A stretch of DNA of 64,000 nt from the NCBI GenBank assembly GCA_027943335.1, contig BSBK01007726.1:248001-312000 (forward strand), written 5' to 3'. The stretch comes from Chamaecyparis obtusa (taxonomy: Eukaryota > Streptophyta > Pinopsida > Cupressales > Cupressaceae). Under the pieces are notes generated by a model. It saw only the letters and a list, made by a program, of their open reading frames with translations. It was not told the DNA's origin and searched no databases. Shown piece after piece: positions 21,797-34,127 of the stretch; the first letter of the stretch is position 1, and each line of letters begins with the position of its first letter. The position numbers and the translations under genes were made by a program.

Positions 21797-23346
21797 TCGT
21801 TAGAAAATGGAAGAACTTCCATTTAGGATAGGTTTAGCCCTCCAAGTAAGTGGTCTAGGGTCATGTCAAGTGCCTTGATTGGGTCTTTGTATGGATTTGG
21901 CTATTTTCCCCTGGTTTGCTTCTTCATCATTTTCTAGCCTGTTTCTGGCACCTGGTCCTGTGAACCTGAGACCTGTGACTTCAGGGTCAAGTCTGACCTT
22001 CTGGTTCAAGTTTGACATTGACTCTAACCTAGGTCAAAGTTGACCTCAACTCTAACCTAGGATAGAGTTGACCTTGACCCTGACCTTGGGGCCAACTTTT
22101 AAGTTTCAGAGGTTTCAGGGTGTCGGGCTTTGGAAAAAGTATATTTCCCGCTTTCGAGTCGGCTGTTTTGGATTTTAGAATGGTAAACTCTCAAATTATA
22201 TTTAACCTAGGTCCATTTTTAAAGGGTTAAGGCCTAATTGGAATTTAATTCTCCAATGTTGGCCCCTCTAGAAGTTTGTGCCCTAGATCACTATAAAAGG
22301 AAGCCTTCCTCCTTTATTTTCACATTCACTTTTCATGATCAAGACATCTAGCTCTCAAGTGCAAGAAAGAATTCAAGCAAGCAAGAAAGAAAGCAAGAAA
22401 GAATTCAAGAAAACAAGTCCTCAAGAATTCAAGCATTCATCAAGGAGATCCATTGTTAGCCATTGAAGGATTCAATCTCTTTGGAGCCCTCTTGTTGAAG
22501 ATTTCTCCATCCACATTCATCCAAGCTTCTTCCTATTCAAAGATCCATTCAAGATTGGTGTTGAAGATCTAATGCAATTGATTTGAGACATCCTATGTCT
22601 GATTATACATTCATTTGGAGCATCCATACTTGTAGATTCAAGGATTTGAATCCTCCACAGGGGTTTCAACATAAGCAAGGTGAATAGTTCCATTTACTTT
22701 ATTTATATACATTGCTATTTCAATTACATTTCAAGGTTGATTCCAAACTAGGGTTTGACCAAGGCAAACCCCTCATCCAAAAAAGAAAATCATTTTTTCT
22801 TGCAGGCGTAGGTGTGGGATGATGAATACCAGTGTAGATATGGATACCCTTTTTGGCGAACTTCTAGGATTCGTGAAATTTTTTTTTGTTAGAGCTATTT
22901 TAGGTCAAGGTCAAATTTAAGTGGGGGGAAAGATTGTGCCCTGGGGTAAGATCTTACCTTGATACAAAGGTCAAAGTTGACCTTGCTTAGAAAGAGAGAA
23001 GTTTTCTAGGTTCTGTCTCTTCATTTCCAGGCTGGAGTAGGTTGCAGAATCTCCTGAAACTAAACATAGACATCAAAAAATAGTATTTTCTAGATTCATT
23101 CTATTTCAAGGTTAGTACTCATCTTCAATCTATTTCAATACTTAAACACATATTCTCTATAAAAGATTATAGGTTTTCTCTCTCTTCTTCATATTCTTTA
23201 TAGATTGATTCATTTTTGCATTGGTCACTTCCTTGTGATTAATCAATTTGGATCTCCCCTTTGAGAATTTGGATTAAGGATAGATCCTATATTCCCCACA
23301 CATTGAATACATTAAATTCTTAGATGTAACATCCTTATATCTTACA
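21797..23346 (+). repeat. Element C 3' LTR (start approximate)
   Basis: Its end at 23346 is certain and its match to 1-1102 plus 17155-17248 is clear. The start is placed after the polypurine candidate, because the matching 5' part lies outside the window. TATA-like CTATAAAAGG is at 22291-22300. Confidence 0.75.
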
Positions 23347-24194
23347 AGTGACAACAATGAAAGTAATATGCTGGGACTTGTGCTTAAGACTCGCAAAAGA
23401 GGTAACATTCAGTGGATGATATGAAGTTTAAAATTGGAACCAAAAAGTTTTTTGAGGTAGCACGATATTGTTTTCTGGATCTGATCATTTCATATCAGAG
23501 TGTTCCATATATTAAAAATGGACCTATAGTAACAAAAAGAGTGGACTCTGAAGTTAATAACAGTCTTAACCAAAAGGAAGATTCAAAGAACACAACTATT
23601 TCGGCATAAATTTTGTACATGAATTAATTTGTTTTTTCTATGTGTGCTAGCATGAGCAACTTGTAGAGGAGGTTAATTATTAGATTTAAAAGCACAGTTG
23701 GAATAATCTAGAGGCAAGTTTTAGACACAGTGAATAGATGCAAAGTTTTGCTTCCTAAAGAGTGTAATTTTCATCAAGATGTATTCATGTTTAAGAGGAT
23801 ATGGGAAACATTGTTGAGGGGGAGTTATTTTGAAAGGAAACTCAAGGTGTTGTAAAGAGAATTATGTATTGATATGTTTTTTGTATCACTTCCAAGTCTT
23901 TTCAACTTTTGTGAGGACTTAGATCTAATTCTAGTTTGATTTTGTTTAAAAGTACTTTAGAAAAGGTTGTAGCCTTTTCAAGAAGATTGGAGCCTAAAGA
24001 GTTGTATCTCTATTTGTAAATGGGTTGAAGCCCATTTGTTTAGTGAAGTCATTGTTTTTTAACCCAACTTGGGTTTTCCATGTGAGAAAATTATTTGTGT
24101 CAAGTCTTCATTTGTTGAGTATGTTTTCCAATTTCATTTAAGTTTTTAAAATACTGATTCACCCCCTCCCCCTCTAAGCATTTTTCCTTCTTCA
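23347..24194 (+). repeat. Element D 5' LTR, right part
   Basis: Matches about 60083-60904 in the 3' LTR and ends TTCTTCA at 24194. The left part is displaced by element C. The 65-residue ORF at 23412-23609 is LTR sequence, not a gene. Confidence 0.85.
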
Positions 24195-24196
24195 AT

Positions 24197-24207
24197 TGGT
24201 ATCAGAG
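24197..24207 (+). promoter_or_regulatory. Primer binding site of D (tRNA-iMet type)
   Basis: TGGTATCAGAG, 2 nt (AT) after the 5' LTR; same sequence and spacing as in A and B. Confidence 0.93.
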
Positions 24208-24253
24208 TTGGTCACTCTCTTCTCATGCTTAAAAGCTTGAGAGTTCGATCATT

Positions 24254-25600
24254 GTGCCCATCATGAGTGCCTTAGAAGGTCTTTCTACAAATCATGCACC
24301 TCTTTTTGATGGAAACAACTATGCATTTTGGAGTGTTTGCATGAAGACTTACATCATGTCTCTTGGTTGTGATGTCTATCTCAGTCTTGTCAATGGTTAC
24401 ACTATTCCTTCTACTCCTCCTGCAGATGCTGATAGTAAAAGGGAATTTGAGAATAATTCAAGGGCCATGAATGCTATTTTGTGTGGTCTAACTGAAGTTG
24501 AATTCGTAAAGGTCATGCATTGTGCTACCACAAAAGATGTTTTGGATAAATTGCATAATGCATATCATGGTGATGACAAATTTAGGAAGGCTAAAGTTCA
24601 AACCCACTGAGCTGTCTTTGAAGGTCTTCACATGAAGGATAGTGAAAACATTGCTTCTTACTTTCTTCATGTTGATGAGGTAGTCAACACTTTAAAAGGT
24701 CTAGGAGAAAATGTTGAAGATAAAACAATAGTTCATAAAATTCTTCATTCTCTTCCCATGAGGCTTGATGCTAAAGTCTCTTCTGTTGAAGAAATGTCAG
24801 ATTTGGACACTCTAACTATTGACAATGGTATCTTGACTGCCTATGAGATGAGGACTACAGTTGAAGGGCCTTCCAAAATTGAATCTTCCTTCAAGGTTTC
24901 TAAAAGGAGCAAGGACAAGTAATATAGTCTTAGTGATGGCTTGGATGAGGACTCCAATGAGGATATTGCTTACCTCATTAGAAGGCTGAAAAAGGGCTTA
25001 ACAAAAGTAAAGGCAAATCTAGTTTGAAATGCTTCAACTGTGGAAAACTTGATCACTTTTCCTCAAAGTGTCCATTTGATAAAGTAGATGACAACAATGA
25101 TGAAAAAAATTTTAAATTCCAAAACACTAGGAGATTCGCCAAGAAGAATTGGAAATCTGAAAAGGGCAAGAAGGTGTTGTTTTCAAAAAATTGTAGTGAT
25201 GATTCTTCAAGAAGTGAAAGTGATTCTCAAGTTAATGAAGTCATGTTCATGGCTGTTGATGATTTGAGCTCTATTAAAAATGAAGATGTTGAAGATGATG
25301 AAGTGGATCTTGAACTTGAATTGATTGCAGCTCTAACTGAGATAAAGAAACTAAAAAAGAAGAATCTAAGTCTTGCGGATCTTCTACAAGTTGAGAGTGT
25401 TGAAAAGTTGAAGATTGCAACACCTCTCAAAGAGGTTGAAACTCAACTTATTGATTCTAAAATCCCAAATGAAGAAGCTAAAAATATTCATGAGAATCTG
25501 GAAAATCAGATTCAGATAAAGAAAAAAACATTACCAAGCTAGAAGCTGAAATTGTTGCTCTCAGAAACATAGGTAAAAATTCTATGCTTTCTAGTGAATA
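24254..25600 (+). pseudogene. Element D gag
   Basis: Begins at an ATG at 24254 (or 24263). The first ~120 codons form the copia gag domain (DGNNYAFWSVCMKTYI, then VMHCATTKDVLDKL, as in the UBN2 family). A stop at about 24608 (CGA to TGA likely) precedes LHMKDSENIASYFLHVDEVV. A phase shift near 24990 precedes a zinc knuckle, CFNCGKLDHFSSKC (about 25027-25070), then an acidic stretch and a Leu/Lys/Glu coiled coil (about 25300-25500). A further shift lies near 25520. The product would be the structural protein of the virus-like particle. Confidence 0.85.
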
Positions 25601-25603
25601 AGT

Positions 25604-26207
25604 ATCTTTCAAGAGTGGTAATGTTACATTAGACGATGTTCTTGGTTCTCAAAGACCTACCAAAGATAAGAGAGGAGTTATCATGCAACTTGATCAAAAC
25701 TCTTCACCACCGGAAAGTAGTCAGCCTGCTCCTAACAAGGTAAATACACCTTTTTTCTATGGCTACTTTTTTTCATGTAACTACTTTGGACATAGAGCTG
25801 CTCCATTTAAAAATTATTTTCAGCATGAAAATAATTTCTTTAGGATGTACAACTCAATTTTCTACACCCGTAACAAGTTTGTCCATACTTCAAGATTTTG
25901 CAATAGCTATAGTGCAGATTTGTTCTACAATGTTGAACCAAAAAGAAGGACAAAAGTGATCAAAGTTTGGAGTAGAAAAGTTCAAGAGACACCTCTAAAA
26001 GATCTTGTTGTTCAAACAACTCTTCTAGCTAGTAGTGAGAAGGATATTTGGTATGTAGACAATGGTTGCTCCAGACCCATGACATGTGATTTAAGTAAGT
26101 TTCACACTCTAAATAAAATGAAAGGTGGAAAGGTTAGATTTGGAGGTAGCTCTTTTGCAAAGGTTACTGGTATAGGTACTGTCTTGATGATTAATAATGA
26201 TGAAACT
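25604..26207 (+). pseudogene. Element D protease region, cut by element E
   Basis: In one phase from about 25604. A decayed second knuckle-like motif (SCNYFGHRAAPF) is near 25773-25810. The aspartic protease start DIWYVDNGCSRPMTCD is at about 26043-26090: the family pattern is D-S-G, here D-N-G, so the catalytic triplet is altered. The frame breaks at ...NNDET (26207) where E begins and resumes exactly in phase at 51900 with LVHKTIVENV. Confidence 0.8.
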
Positions 26208-27279
26208 TGTATGCACCCAAAAATGGTCGCCTAGACTATGGACCCCCATTCTTCAATTTATCAAATGACGAAATTAATTTATCAATTTCTTGAATCAATG
26301 CCTTGCAATATTTTCAATTCAAAACAATTTCCTTGATCAACTCGTAATTAATTCAATTATTTCAATATTTCCTAAGGTTTGATCATTTTATCCTAAGTCT
26401 TATTTAATTAAAAGAAAACTTCCCTTTTTATTCAATAAAATAATCTTATTTAATTAAAAGAAGAAAACTTCTCTTTTAATTAAATTAAAAAAATAATAAA
26501 ATCTACCTTATCCTATGTGTGCACGTGAGAAAGGAAGTTCGAAATTTAAAATAAGAAGAAAAAGACTTTTAGTCTACACATTGAATGCACACTTTCCAAG
26601 ATGAGTGGAATCTCCTTTTGCCTCCTAATCTCTTCTACACATCATTTTGCCTCTTAACCATGTCCATTTATTTTTCCTCTTGAGAATCTTGTGCACTAAA
26701 GTCAAAATAAGAATTTTTCTCCACCCTTGGATTTTGCCTCTTAATCTCTTCCATTCATTGCTCTTTAAAAGGAGCCCTCTCCTTCTCATTTTAGATATCC
26801 AGATTTTATGTTATTTTTATGTTGTAGGTTTGGGGAAGCGATTTTGGAGGAGAGTTTGAGCAATTAAGCTTGAACATTGCAACTTCTTTCTTCTTGTCTT
26901 TTTCTCTCATGCCTCCATTGCAATCCATTTAGATTACTCTTGCACTTGCATATTAGATTAGATTCATATTTCATTTCATAGAATAATTTTACATGCGTAT
27001 TTTCTTTCATAGATTAGTTTTCTTTCATGCATTGTTATCATATAGAATAGCTTCCATTTTCATTTGCATGCATATTTGATGATCATGGAGACTAGAATTC
27101 TTCCTTTTACTTTTTGAATCTCTCGTTTTATGATTTACTTGCATGGGAACAAACTAGGTCTAAACTGAGGGTCTCCATTATAAACCCTTGCACTCCATGA
27201 ATAGAGAGCTATGAGTCACCATTTGAGACCTCATTCTTGAGCAATCTTGGATATAATGACTCATAGAAGTGTGTCAACA
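26208..27279 (+). repeat. Element E 5' LTR
   Basis: Starts TGTATGCACCC and ends GTGTCAACA; pairs with 50840-51894. A TATA-like TTTAAAAGG is at about 26764-26772 (counterpart near 51379), followed by the likely transcription start. The 70-residue ORF at 26647-26859 has a twin at 51229-51462 and is LTR sequence. Confidence 0.88.
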
Positions 27280-28701
27280 TTTTAGCACACATTTTTGGAA
27301 CCCACTGTGGGGCAACCCACCTTTACATGCTGGTTTTTGTTATTTTTGGAGCTAACCCCCTTGTGAGTATTTTCTTGGAGATGAAAACCCTAGATTTTCA
27401 AAGATTTGATCATATCTCCCAAACGGTTTGGATTTTTGGTCTGAAATTTTTTTTCAGGTTGGTGACGTATCAAAGAAGCTTCATTAAAAAATTTAGAATT
27501 TTTTGAGGTATTGTGAATTTTTACTAAATTTTTCTTTATTTTTAATAAAAAATTAATTTTCAGGGCAAATTACTATATTTTTCAATAAAATTTACATTTT
27601 CGGAAGGTTCTTTAAATTTGGATCTAATATTGAAGCTCATTTGGTCGATTTATGAAAACAAGTCTATTTTTGGAAAATGGCTCCCTAGGGCACAAATGAA
27701 AATATCTTTTTAAAATTTTGACATTTTTGGAAAGCTCTATATTTTTTTAAAAGGGGTCTCTTTTCTACATTTAGGGTTTAGGATCCGAATTCATGTCATA
27801 TAGGTCCAATTTTGTTCACTAGGTCAAAAATCAAAATTGAAAAAAAAGGGCATTTAATGATTAGCTTCCACTTATTTTTCACATGGTTCAATGCATGATA
27901 TGAGTTGTCATTTGGATTATTTGATGGTTATTATTGCTCTTAACAATTGACTTTCAGATCTAACCCTAGGGTTTGCATAAGTTGAATAAACGTTGCATAT
28001 CTTGTTTACTTGTTTGCTTGTTTGCTTGTCTTGCTTGTTGGAGAGTTTGTGGCTTCCTTGCACAAAAAAGCTCAAAAAAAAAGAAGGTAAAATCTACTAA
28101 GCGCATTGCTTTAGACTTGAGGTATTTTTTTGTATCTCTATAACATTTGGATTTTGGAAATAAAAATGATCATCTCATGTGTCTGACTTGAGTGTTTCTC
28201 ACTTTCGTAGATCACACTTCCAATTTTTTCTCTAAAGGAAAGAATGAATCTAGATTTGATTTCTCACATATATGTTTCACATAGTAATTAGGCCCTATGA
28301 GCACTATTTGTGGCATTCTTGAGAGAGTGGGCTTCATTCTCTTTCCTTACATGCAAAGCTCTTCTCGATGATAGATCCCCTTTTAGGTAGGAAAGGACTT
28401 GTTATCATCTTATTGTCCCACTTGGTTTAGTCTTCAACATTTGATGGTATTATCTCTCTTGGTCTCATTTAGAGAGATTGGTAGTCATTTTTGTTGGCAT
28501 ACAAACCTTGGTGAGGTGATTTAAACTTAGTGTGTCAATTAATCTTCTTGCCATGTCTTGGTGAGGTGAAGAGGCTAGAGGACTATGCTTTGTTGCCTTT
28601 TGGGTACATCAAAAACTTAGATTCTTGAATCTGAGCTAAGTCCCCATGTGGTCCATATTGTGAGTCTTCCTTGTTAGAGAGGGTTAACCATAGTGGACAC
28701 T
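27280..28701. other. Element E leader, before insertion F
   Basis: Primer-site region at about 27295-27311 (TGGAACCCACTGTGGGG). No supported ORF. The leader continues at 34978-36097 after F; together about 2.5 kb, long leaders being usual in Tat-like elements. Confidence 0.6.
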
Positions 28702-29550
28702 TGATGAAGGGTGCTCCCCTTTATACCACAAACATATAACAGAAACAGAGAAACAACAACAATATGCAAGAATAGAAAATTGGCTTCTTATTATCTCCAC
28801 AAATGTGTAATTACAAACTTTTAGAATAACAATATGCAAAGACACATGGGCATTCCCTTACAATATTTTGTAGGACTAAGCCTCGAATCAATACCTAGAT
28901 CTACTAGATAGAACTGCCCTAGACAACACTACGAGCTTTCTTTATATAGGCATTTTCCACTGCCCGAGAAGGTTTCAAAAATTTAACCCTTAGGGCCGAC
29001 CAAACTTAGAATTATTTTATTTTTCAATTTATTACATCAAAGTCAGCTCAAAATAACTTTTGAAACCTGAATAGAAATTTTGAAGGAAAATTATTTCTGC
29101 CATTTCAGGTGGCCTGACTTTCGGAGGCCATAAGTCATCACCAGTTGACCCGATTGACTATTATAGCCCTATTCTGGAAATACCATGAAGTGCTCTATAG
29201 GCTCAACCAATGCAAGCACCTGTCACCCAAATTTTTGACCTCATCCGTGGCCTCTAAAGCCTTCAAAACTGAGGTCAAAGTTTATGTACCTTGCTGCCAA
29301 TACTGAAAATCTTCAATATCTTCAAAACTGGACTTGATCTAGCCATGAAACTTTACCGGTAGGCTAATATGACCAAGATGAACCTCCACATGTGAAATCA
29401 GAACATTCTGAGATTGTATGACCAACTTACTAAAAATAGCAAGTTTCCATAAATAGTAGCGCTACACAAGATAGCCCTTATTGAATTCAAAAATAGAAAT
29501 ATTTTTGGGTGATGAAAGATTTCTCTTACACCCAAGATGCTCTTGCATCA
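28702..29550 (-). repeat. Element F left LTR (3' LTR)
   Basis: 849 bp, TG...CA; pairs with 34128-34977. On the minus strand a TATA-like CCTATATAAAG lies at about 28940-28950, with a counterpart near 34377-34387. Confidence 0.92.
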
Positions 29551-29589
29551 GACACTGGGGGTAATTTGAGAAGTAACCTTGTCATGACT

Positions 29590-30875
29590 CAGGTGTGCAG
29601 AGGAAAACCAAGATGGTTAACCTCCTCTTTTGTCAACCATGATGAATCTTCAATAGGTCATCCTTTCCACTTGACCAGATATTCTTCATATGTCTTGTTC
29701 CTTGTGCTTCTACCAACACGACTGTCCAGTATGTCTTCAATCTCCTTGGTATCTGAACTACTTACTGGAATACTCCATTGTGCCGCTGTGATCTCATCTT
29801 CAACACTTCCTCCATGATACTCTGTCAAATCTGAAATGTTAAACATTGGTGAAATGTTCAGCTCACTAGGCAATTCTACCTCATATGCATTTCCTGAATC
29901 ATGCTTCTTCAGTAGCTTACATGGTCTAAACTTCTTCATTTTCAGCTTGTTATATGTACCAACTAGAAACCGCTCCTTCCGCAAATGAACCATGACCTCA
30001 TCCCCAACCTGAAATTCCTTATGCCTCCTCTTCTCATCTACCTTAGCCTTATACTGCGCGTTCATCTTGGTAATGTGCTTCCTCACCTCCCCATGGATGT
30101 TCTTCAAATGTTCTGCAAAATCCTTAGCTTTGGCACTACTTATTTTGCTTTTATCTATCTTTCTCAATTCAGATGCATTTCTTCAACTATTTCCACATAC
30201 AATCTGGAATGGCGATTTAATAGTGCTCCAATTGACAAAATTATTGTATGCAAATTTTGCCTGTGGTAAAATCAAATCCCATCTTGTTGGCTTGTCTCCG
30301 ATCAAACATCTCAGCAAATTTCCCAAACTTCTATTCACCACCTCTATCTGTCCATCAATCTGTGGATGATGTGATGAACTGAACTTGAAATCTGTCTTCA
30401 ACTTTTTCCATAATGTACGCCAGAAATATCCAATGAACTTAGTGTCTCTATCTGAAACTATGGTCTTTGGCAAACCATGTAGTCTCAGTACTTCTTTGAA
30501 AAACAATTTTTCTATATGAACAACATCACTAGTCTTCTTGTAGGGAATGAAATGTGCCATCTTCAAAAATCTATCAACTACTACAAAAATTGAATCATGC
30601 CCCTGCTGTGTCCTTGGTAAACCAAGAACAAAGTCCATACTAATATCCTCCCAAGGCTTCTCTGGTATAGGTAATGGCTGATACAACCCTATATTCTGCT
30701 TCACTCCCTTTGCCATCTGACATACTCTGCAACTCTGTACAAACTTCTTGACATCTTGCTATAACTGTGGCCAATAATAATTTTCACTAACCAAAGCAAG
30801 GGTTTTATCATGACCAAAATGTCCAGCCAATCCTCCACTATGCTTCTCTTTGATGAGATTCTCCCTCATAGAACT
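29590..30875 (-). pseudogene. Element F integrase with C-terminal chromodomain
   Basis: In the same phase as the RT. The HHCC zinc finger region is at about 30870-30720 (GHFGHDKT, then CRVCQ). The core has D in ISMDFVLGLP (about 30645), D in SDRDTKF (about 30455) and E in DGQIEVVNRSL (about 30345), so the DDE triad is kept. The GPY-like section (RPCKLLKKHDSGNAYEVELP, ISPMFNISDL) is followed by a chromodomain, IEDILDSRVGRSTRNKTYEE...LVKWKG (about 29735-29655). This is interrupted by a TGA at 29655 and continues in phase as PIEDSSW. Chromodomains target insertion to marked chromatin. Stops also lie near 30873, 30768 and 30180. Confidence 0.85.
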
Positions 30876-32993
30876 TCATGAAATGCACAACTGACTCCCT
30901 CTAAATAGCATATCATCCTGGATGATGAAATCCAGCCATTTCATCCTGTCTAGAGTAACAGGTTCTGTACAAGCTTTCCAAGTTTCACAAAAATCAGGAT
31001 CCTCTGGATACAAATTCTTGAGTTCCTTGAACCCAACCACCTCAATCTGCATCTCTGTCAGCAATAGTTGCCTTCTACTAAGAGCATCTGCAACCCTATT
31101 AGACTTTCCACTTCTATGTTTCAAAACAAATGTATAACTCTGCAAAAACTCAACCCATTTCAAATGTCTTTGATTCAACTTTCCTTGACTATTGAAATAT
31201 TGCAAAGCTTGATGATCAGTATACAAAACAAACTCCTTAGGAAGCAGAGAGTGTCTCCACTTCTTCAATGCCTGAACTATAGCATAAAATTCCTGATCAT
31301 AAACAGAATATTTTCTCTTGGCATCATTTAACTTCTCACTGAAATAAACAACAGGTTTACCTTCTTGGCTCATAACAGCTCCTATTGCAGTACCACTAGC
31401 ATCACAGTCTACTTGAAACACCTTATTAAAATTTGGAAGTGCTAAAATAGGTTGTTTTGTAACTTTTTGTTTCAACAATTGAAAACTCTTTTCTGCCCCA
31501 TTAGTCCACTTAAACTCTTTTCTATCCCCTCTCATTGTCTCAGTCAAGGGACCACAAATACTACTAAATTTTTTGATAAAATTTTTGTAAAAACTAGCTA
31601 GACCATGAAAAGATCTTACCTCGGTAGCACTCCTTAGAGTAGGCCATTCAAGGATAGCCTGTACCTTCTCTGGGTCCATTTTTAGACCTTCTATTGAAAC
31701 TAAAAATCCCAAATACACTAACTCTTTCTTCACAAAACTGCACTTCTTCAAATTAATCAACAATTTCTCATCTCTCAACTTCTCAAACACCATATGAATA
31801 TGCATCATATGCTCTTCCAATGTCTTACTAAAGATCAAAATATCATCTAGGTACACAATGACAAACTTACCCAAAAATTCTTTCAGAACCTCGTTCATGA
31901 GCCGCATGAAAGTGTTCAGTGCATTGGTTAGCCCAAAAGGCATGACTAACCACTCATATAGTCCTTCCTTTGTCTTGAAGGTAGTCTTCCATTCATCTCC
32001 TTCTCTGATTCGAATATGGTGATATCCACTCTTCAGATCTATCTTTGAGAAATACATAGCTCCACTCAAACAATCCATAATATCATCCATTCATGGTAAT
32101 GGAAACTTATACTTGATTGTGATCTTGTTTATTGCTCTGGAATCTGTACACATCCTCCATTCTCCATTCTTCTTTGGTGCTAGTACCACTGGTACAGCAT
32201 AGGGACTCAGACTCTCTTGAATCAACCCCTTCTGCAATAACTCATGTACTTGTCTGTTCAACTCTTCACTTTTTGCTGGTGTCATTCTATGTGCTGCCTT
32301 GTTTGGCAAACTAGCTCCTAGAATCAAATCCATCTGATGATTGATCTTCCTTACCAGTGGTAATCCATCAAGTACATTATCAGATACAATATCCTGAAAC
32401 TCATTCAACAAATCTGCAACCTCTACAGGTACATCCTCTAGTTCTTCTTTACTAGCTTTTGAAATTAAAGAAAAACACACATGCTCATGCCTCATACCAT
32501 CTAGGAATTTTTTTCCAGCAAAAAATGTTATTCTTGCATTACCACATACCTTTTCTTTTGTCTCCTTCAATGGCTTTAGCTTATGTCGCACTACATCCTT
32601 TGTCAGGGAATAGGTATTCACACTACCATCGTATACAACACATCTGCCAAACTGCCATGGTCTACCCAACAACATATGACATGCATCCATAGATATGATA
32701 TCACATAGTACCTCATCTTGGTACCCACCGATCTTGAACTTTACTAGGCACTATTTCTGTCTCTTGAGCTTCAACTTTGTCACCATCTATTCTGACACCA
32801 AATTGTCAGTGCTTCCACTATCAATAATCACATCAAAACATTTACCCTCACACTTGCATCTAGTGCAAAACAGGCTCCTCCTTTGTTCAGGTTCATTCTC
32901 ACTACTTAGCAGGACTCTTCTGTTGATCAATATTTCTCCTCTTTCAGCATCTTCAAAATTTGAGGATCTGACATCTTCATCTACATGTGCCAC
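30876..32993 (-). pseudogene. Element F protease, reverse transcriptase and RNase H
   Basis: One phase throughout. The aspartic protease motif VIIDSGSTDNLVSE is at about 32835-32790, and LLGRPWQF at about 32670. RT motifs: ALVAPKKN-type VVLAPKKNGEWRMCTDSRAIN (about 32190-32130), FSKIDLKSGYHHI (about 32050), MPFGLTNA (about 31940), YLDDILIFS (about 31860-31835). RNase H: DCDASGTAIGAVMSQ (about 31410-31365), YTDHQALQYF (about 31225), VADALSRR (about 31090). Four stops are seen (two near 32787 and 32755, one at 32091 in the family motif FPLP-R-MDDIMD, and one at the end of this segment). Each fits a single C to T change. Catalytic residues look intact. Confidence 0.88.
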
Positions 32994-32999
32994 TCTGGC

Positions 33000-34026
33000 C
33001 TGGCCTTCATTCCTCCTATCTATCCTTCCTTGGCATTGAGGACATTCAAATGCCCTATGACCTTCTTCTCCACAGTGAAAACATGTTCCAGGGAAGCCTC
33101 ATCTTCCTGAACCTTGTCCTCTTCATCTTCCTTTCTAATCTCTATTATTCTGATCTTGGAAATTATTGGAATTGTTTCCTCTCTGATTTTGACTGCTACT
33201 AGCCTCATCCTTCTTTTTCAGATCTTCATTTTGGCCTCCATATGACCGTCCACCAGATCATCCACCGTGACCTCTTCCATTTTAACTGCTCTCGAACTTC
33301 TTGTTCAGCTTTTCCTCTACTTTTAGGGCAAACTGGTATGCCTCTTCAATACTATTCATTCGAACCAGATTCAGCTCCTTCTGAATGCTGGGCCTCAACC
33401 CATTAAGGTAATGAGAAACTTTCTCCTTATCAGCTTCTGCATGGCTTGTTTTGATGAGGATTCGATAGAACTCCTCTGTGTACTCCTGAACAGATCATCC
33501 CGCTTGCTTCAAACTTTGCATTTTCTTCAGTAAGTCAAGCTCATATTCAACATGGATGAACTATCACTTCAATTTATCCTCCATCCGATCCCATCTTGTG
33601 ATTTTATCTTTCCCTCTTCTATTGAATCTCTTAACACCAGATCTTTGCATGACCTTTTAGTGTGGCCTTCACGAATTTGACCCTATCAGGATCCTCAATA
33701 TCTTCATACTCAAAATATTCTTCACATTCATTGATCTAGTTGATCAATTCCTCTGGGTTAAGCTTCCCTGAAAATGTAGGAACCTCGATCTTAGGTCTTT
33801 TCCCGATCTTGGAAATGGCCTGAAAAAATCTTTCTTCCTCTGGGTTCACAGCTTCGACTTCTCCTTCTTGATCTTCTTCTTCAGCTTCATCCTCACTTTT
33901 GTCTCTAACATTAAGATTCATTCCTTTGTGAATCTCCTCTTGCAATGCTCGTACTTGTCTCTGGAGTGCTCTGACCTCAGGTGTTACAACACCAGCTCTT
34001 CCACCACATTCCCTTCATGGAGGCAT
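33000..34026 (-). pseudogene. Element F gag
   Basis: Starts at an ATG at 34026, with a stop after three codons (CGA to TGA likely). A Gln/Arg-rich helix and acidic linker precede IEVPTFSGKLNPEELINW (about 33795-33735), the opening of the gypsy gag domain. The rest, to about 33250, is broken by stops and at least two phase shifts. A zinc knuckle CFHCGEEGHRAFEC at about 33085-33045 is intact. Confidence 0.78.
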
Positions 34027-34114
34027 TTTCACGATGCACGCTAAAACCCTAACCATGGTCCTGGTGCAAACTACCTCACAGTCGGTGATCTATTTACACA
34101 CTCAAGAACTCTTG

Positions 34115-34125
34115 CTCTAATACCA
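34115..34125 (-). promoter_or_regulatory. Primer binding site of F (iMet type, one mismatch)
   Basis: Minus strand TGGTATTAGAG, one C to T from TGGTATCAGAG, 2 nt from the right LTR. It sets F's orientation. Confidence 0.82.
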
Positions 34126-34127
34126 CT

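Larger units (their letters stand above)
1..23346 (+). mobile_element. Element C: gypsy-type LTR retrotransposon, gag-protease only, left end cut by the window
   Basis: The sequence from base 1 matches the stretch starting near 22158, and both copies end in the same block (CTTACA at 17248 and 23346). These are the two LTRs of one plus-strand element. Between them lie a primer site and one decayed gag-protease frame, with no reverse transcriptase, RNase H or integrase. Element A (1103-17154) was inserted into the 5' LTR. C itself lies in the 5' LTR of copia element D: the bases right of 23346 match the inside of D's 3' LTR from about 60083. The expected target duplication at the right edge is AGTGA (23347-23351); its partner is left of the window. 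Lineage by the gag motif is Tat/Athila-like, which is inference. Confidence 0.85.

Noticed and set aside
24254..26234. Treating D gag-protease as a complete gene ending at 26234
   Set aside because: The last nine codons after 26207 belong to the LTR of E; the true frame resumes at 51895.
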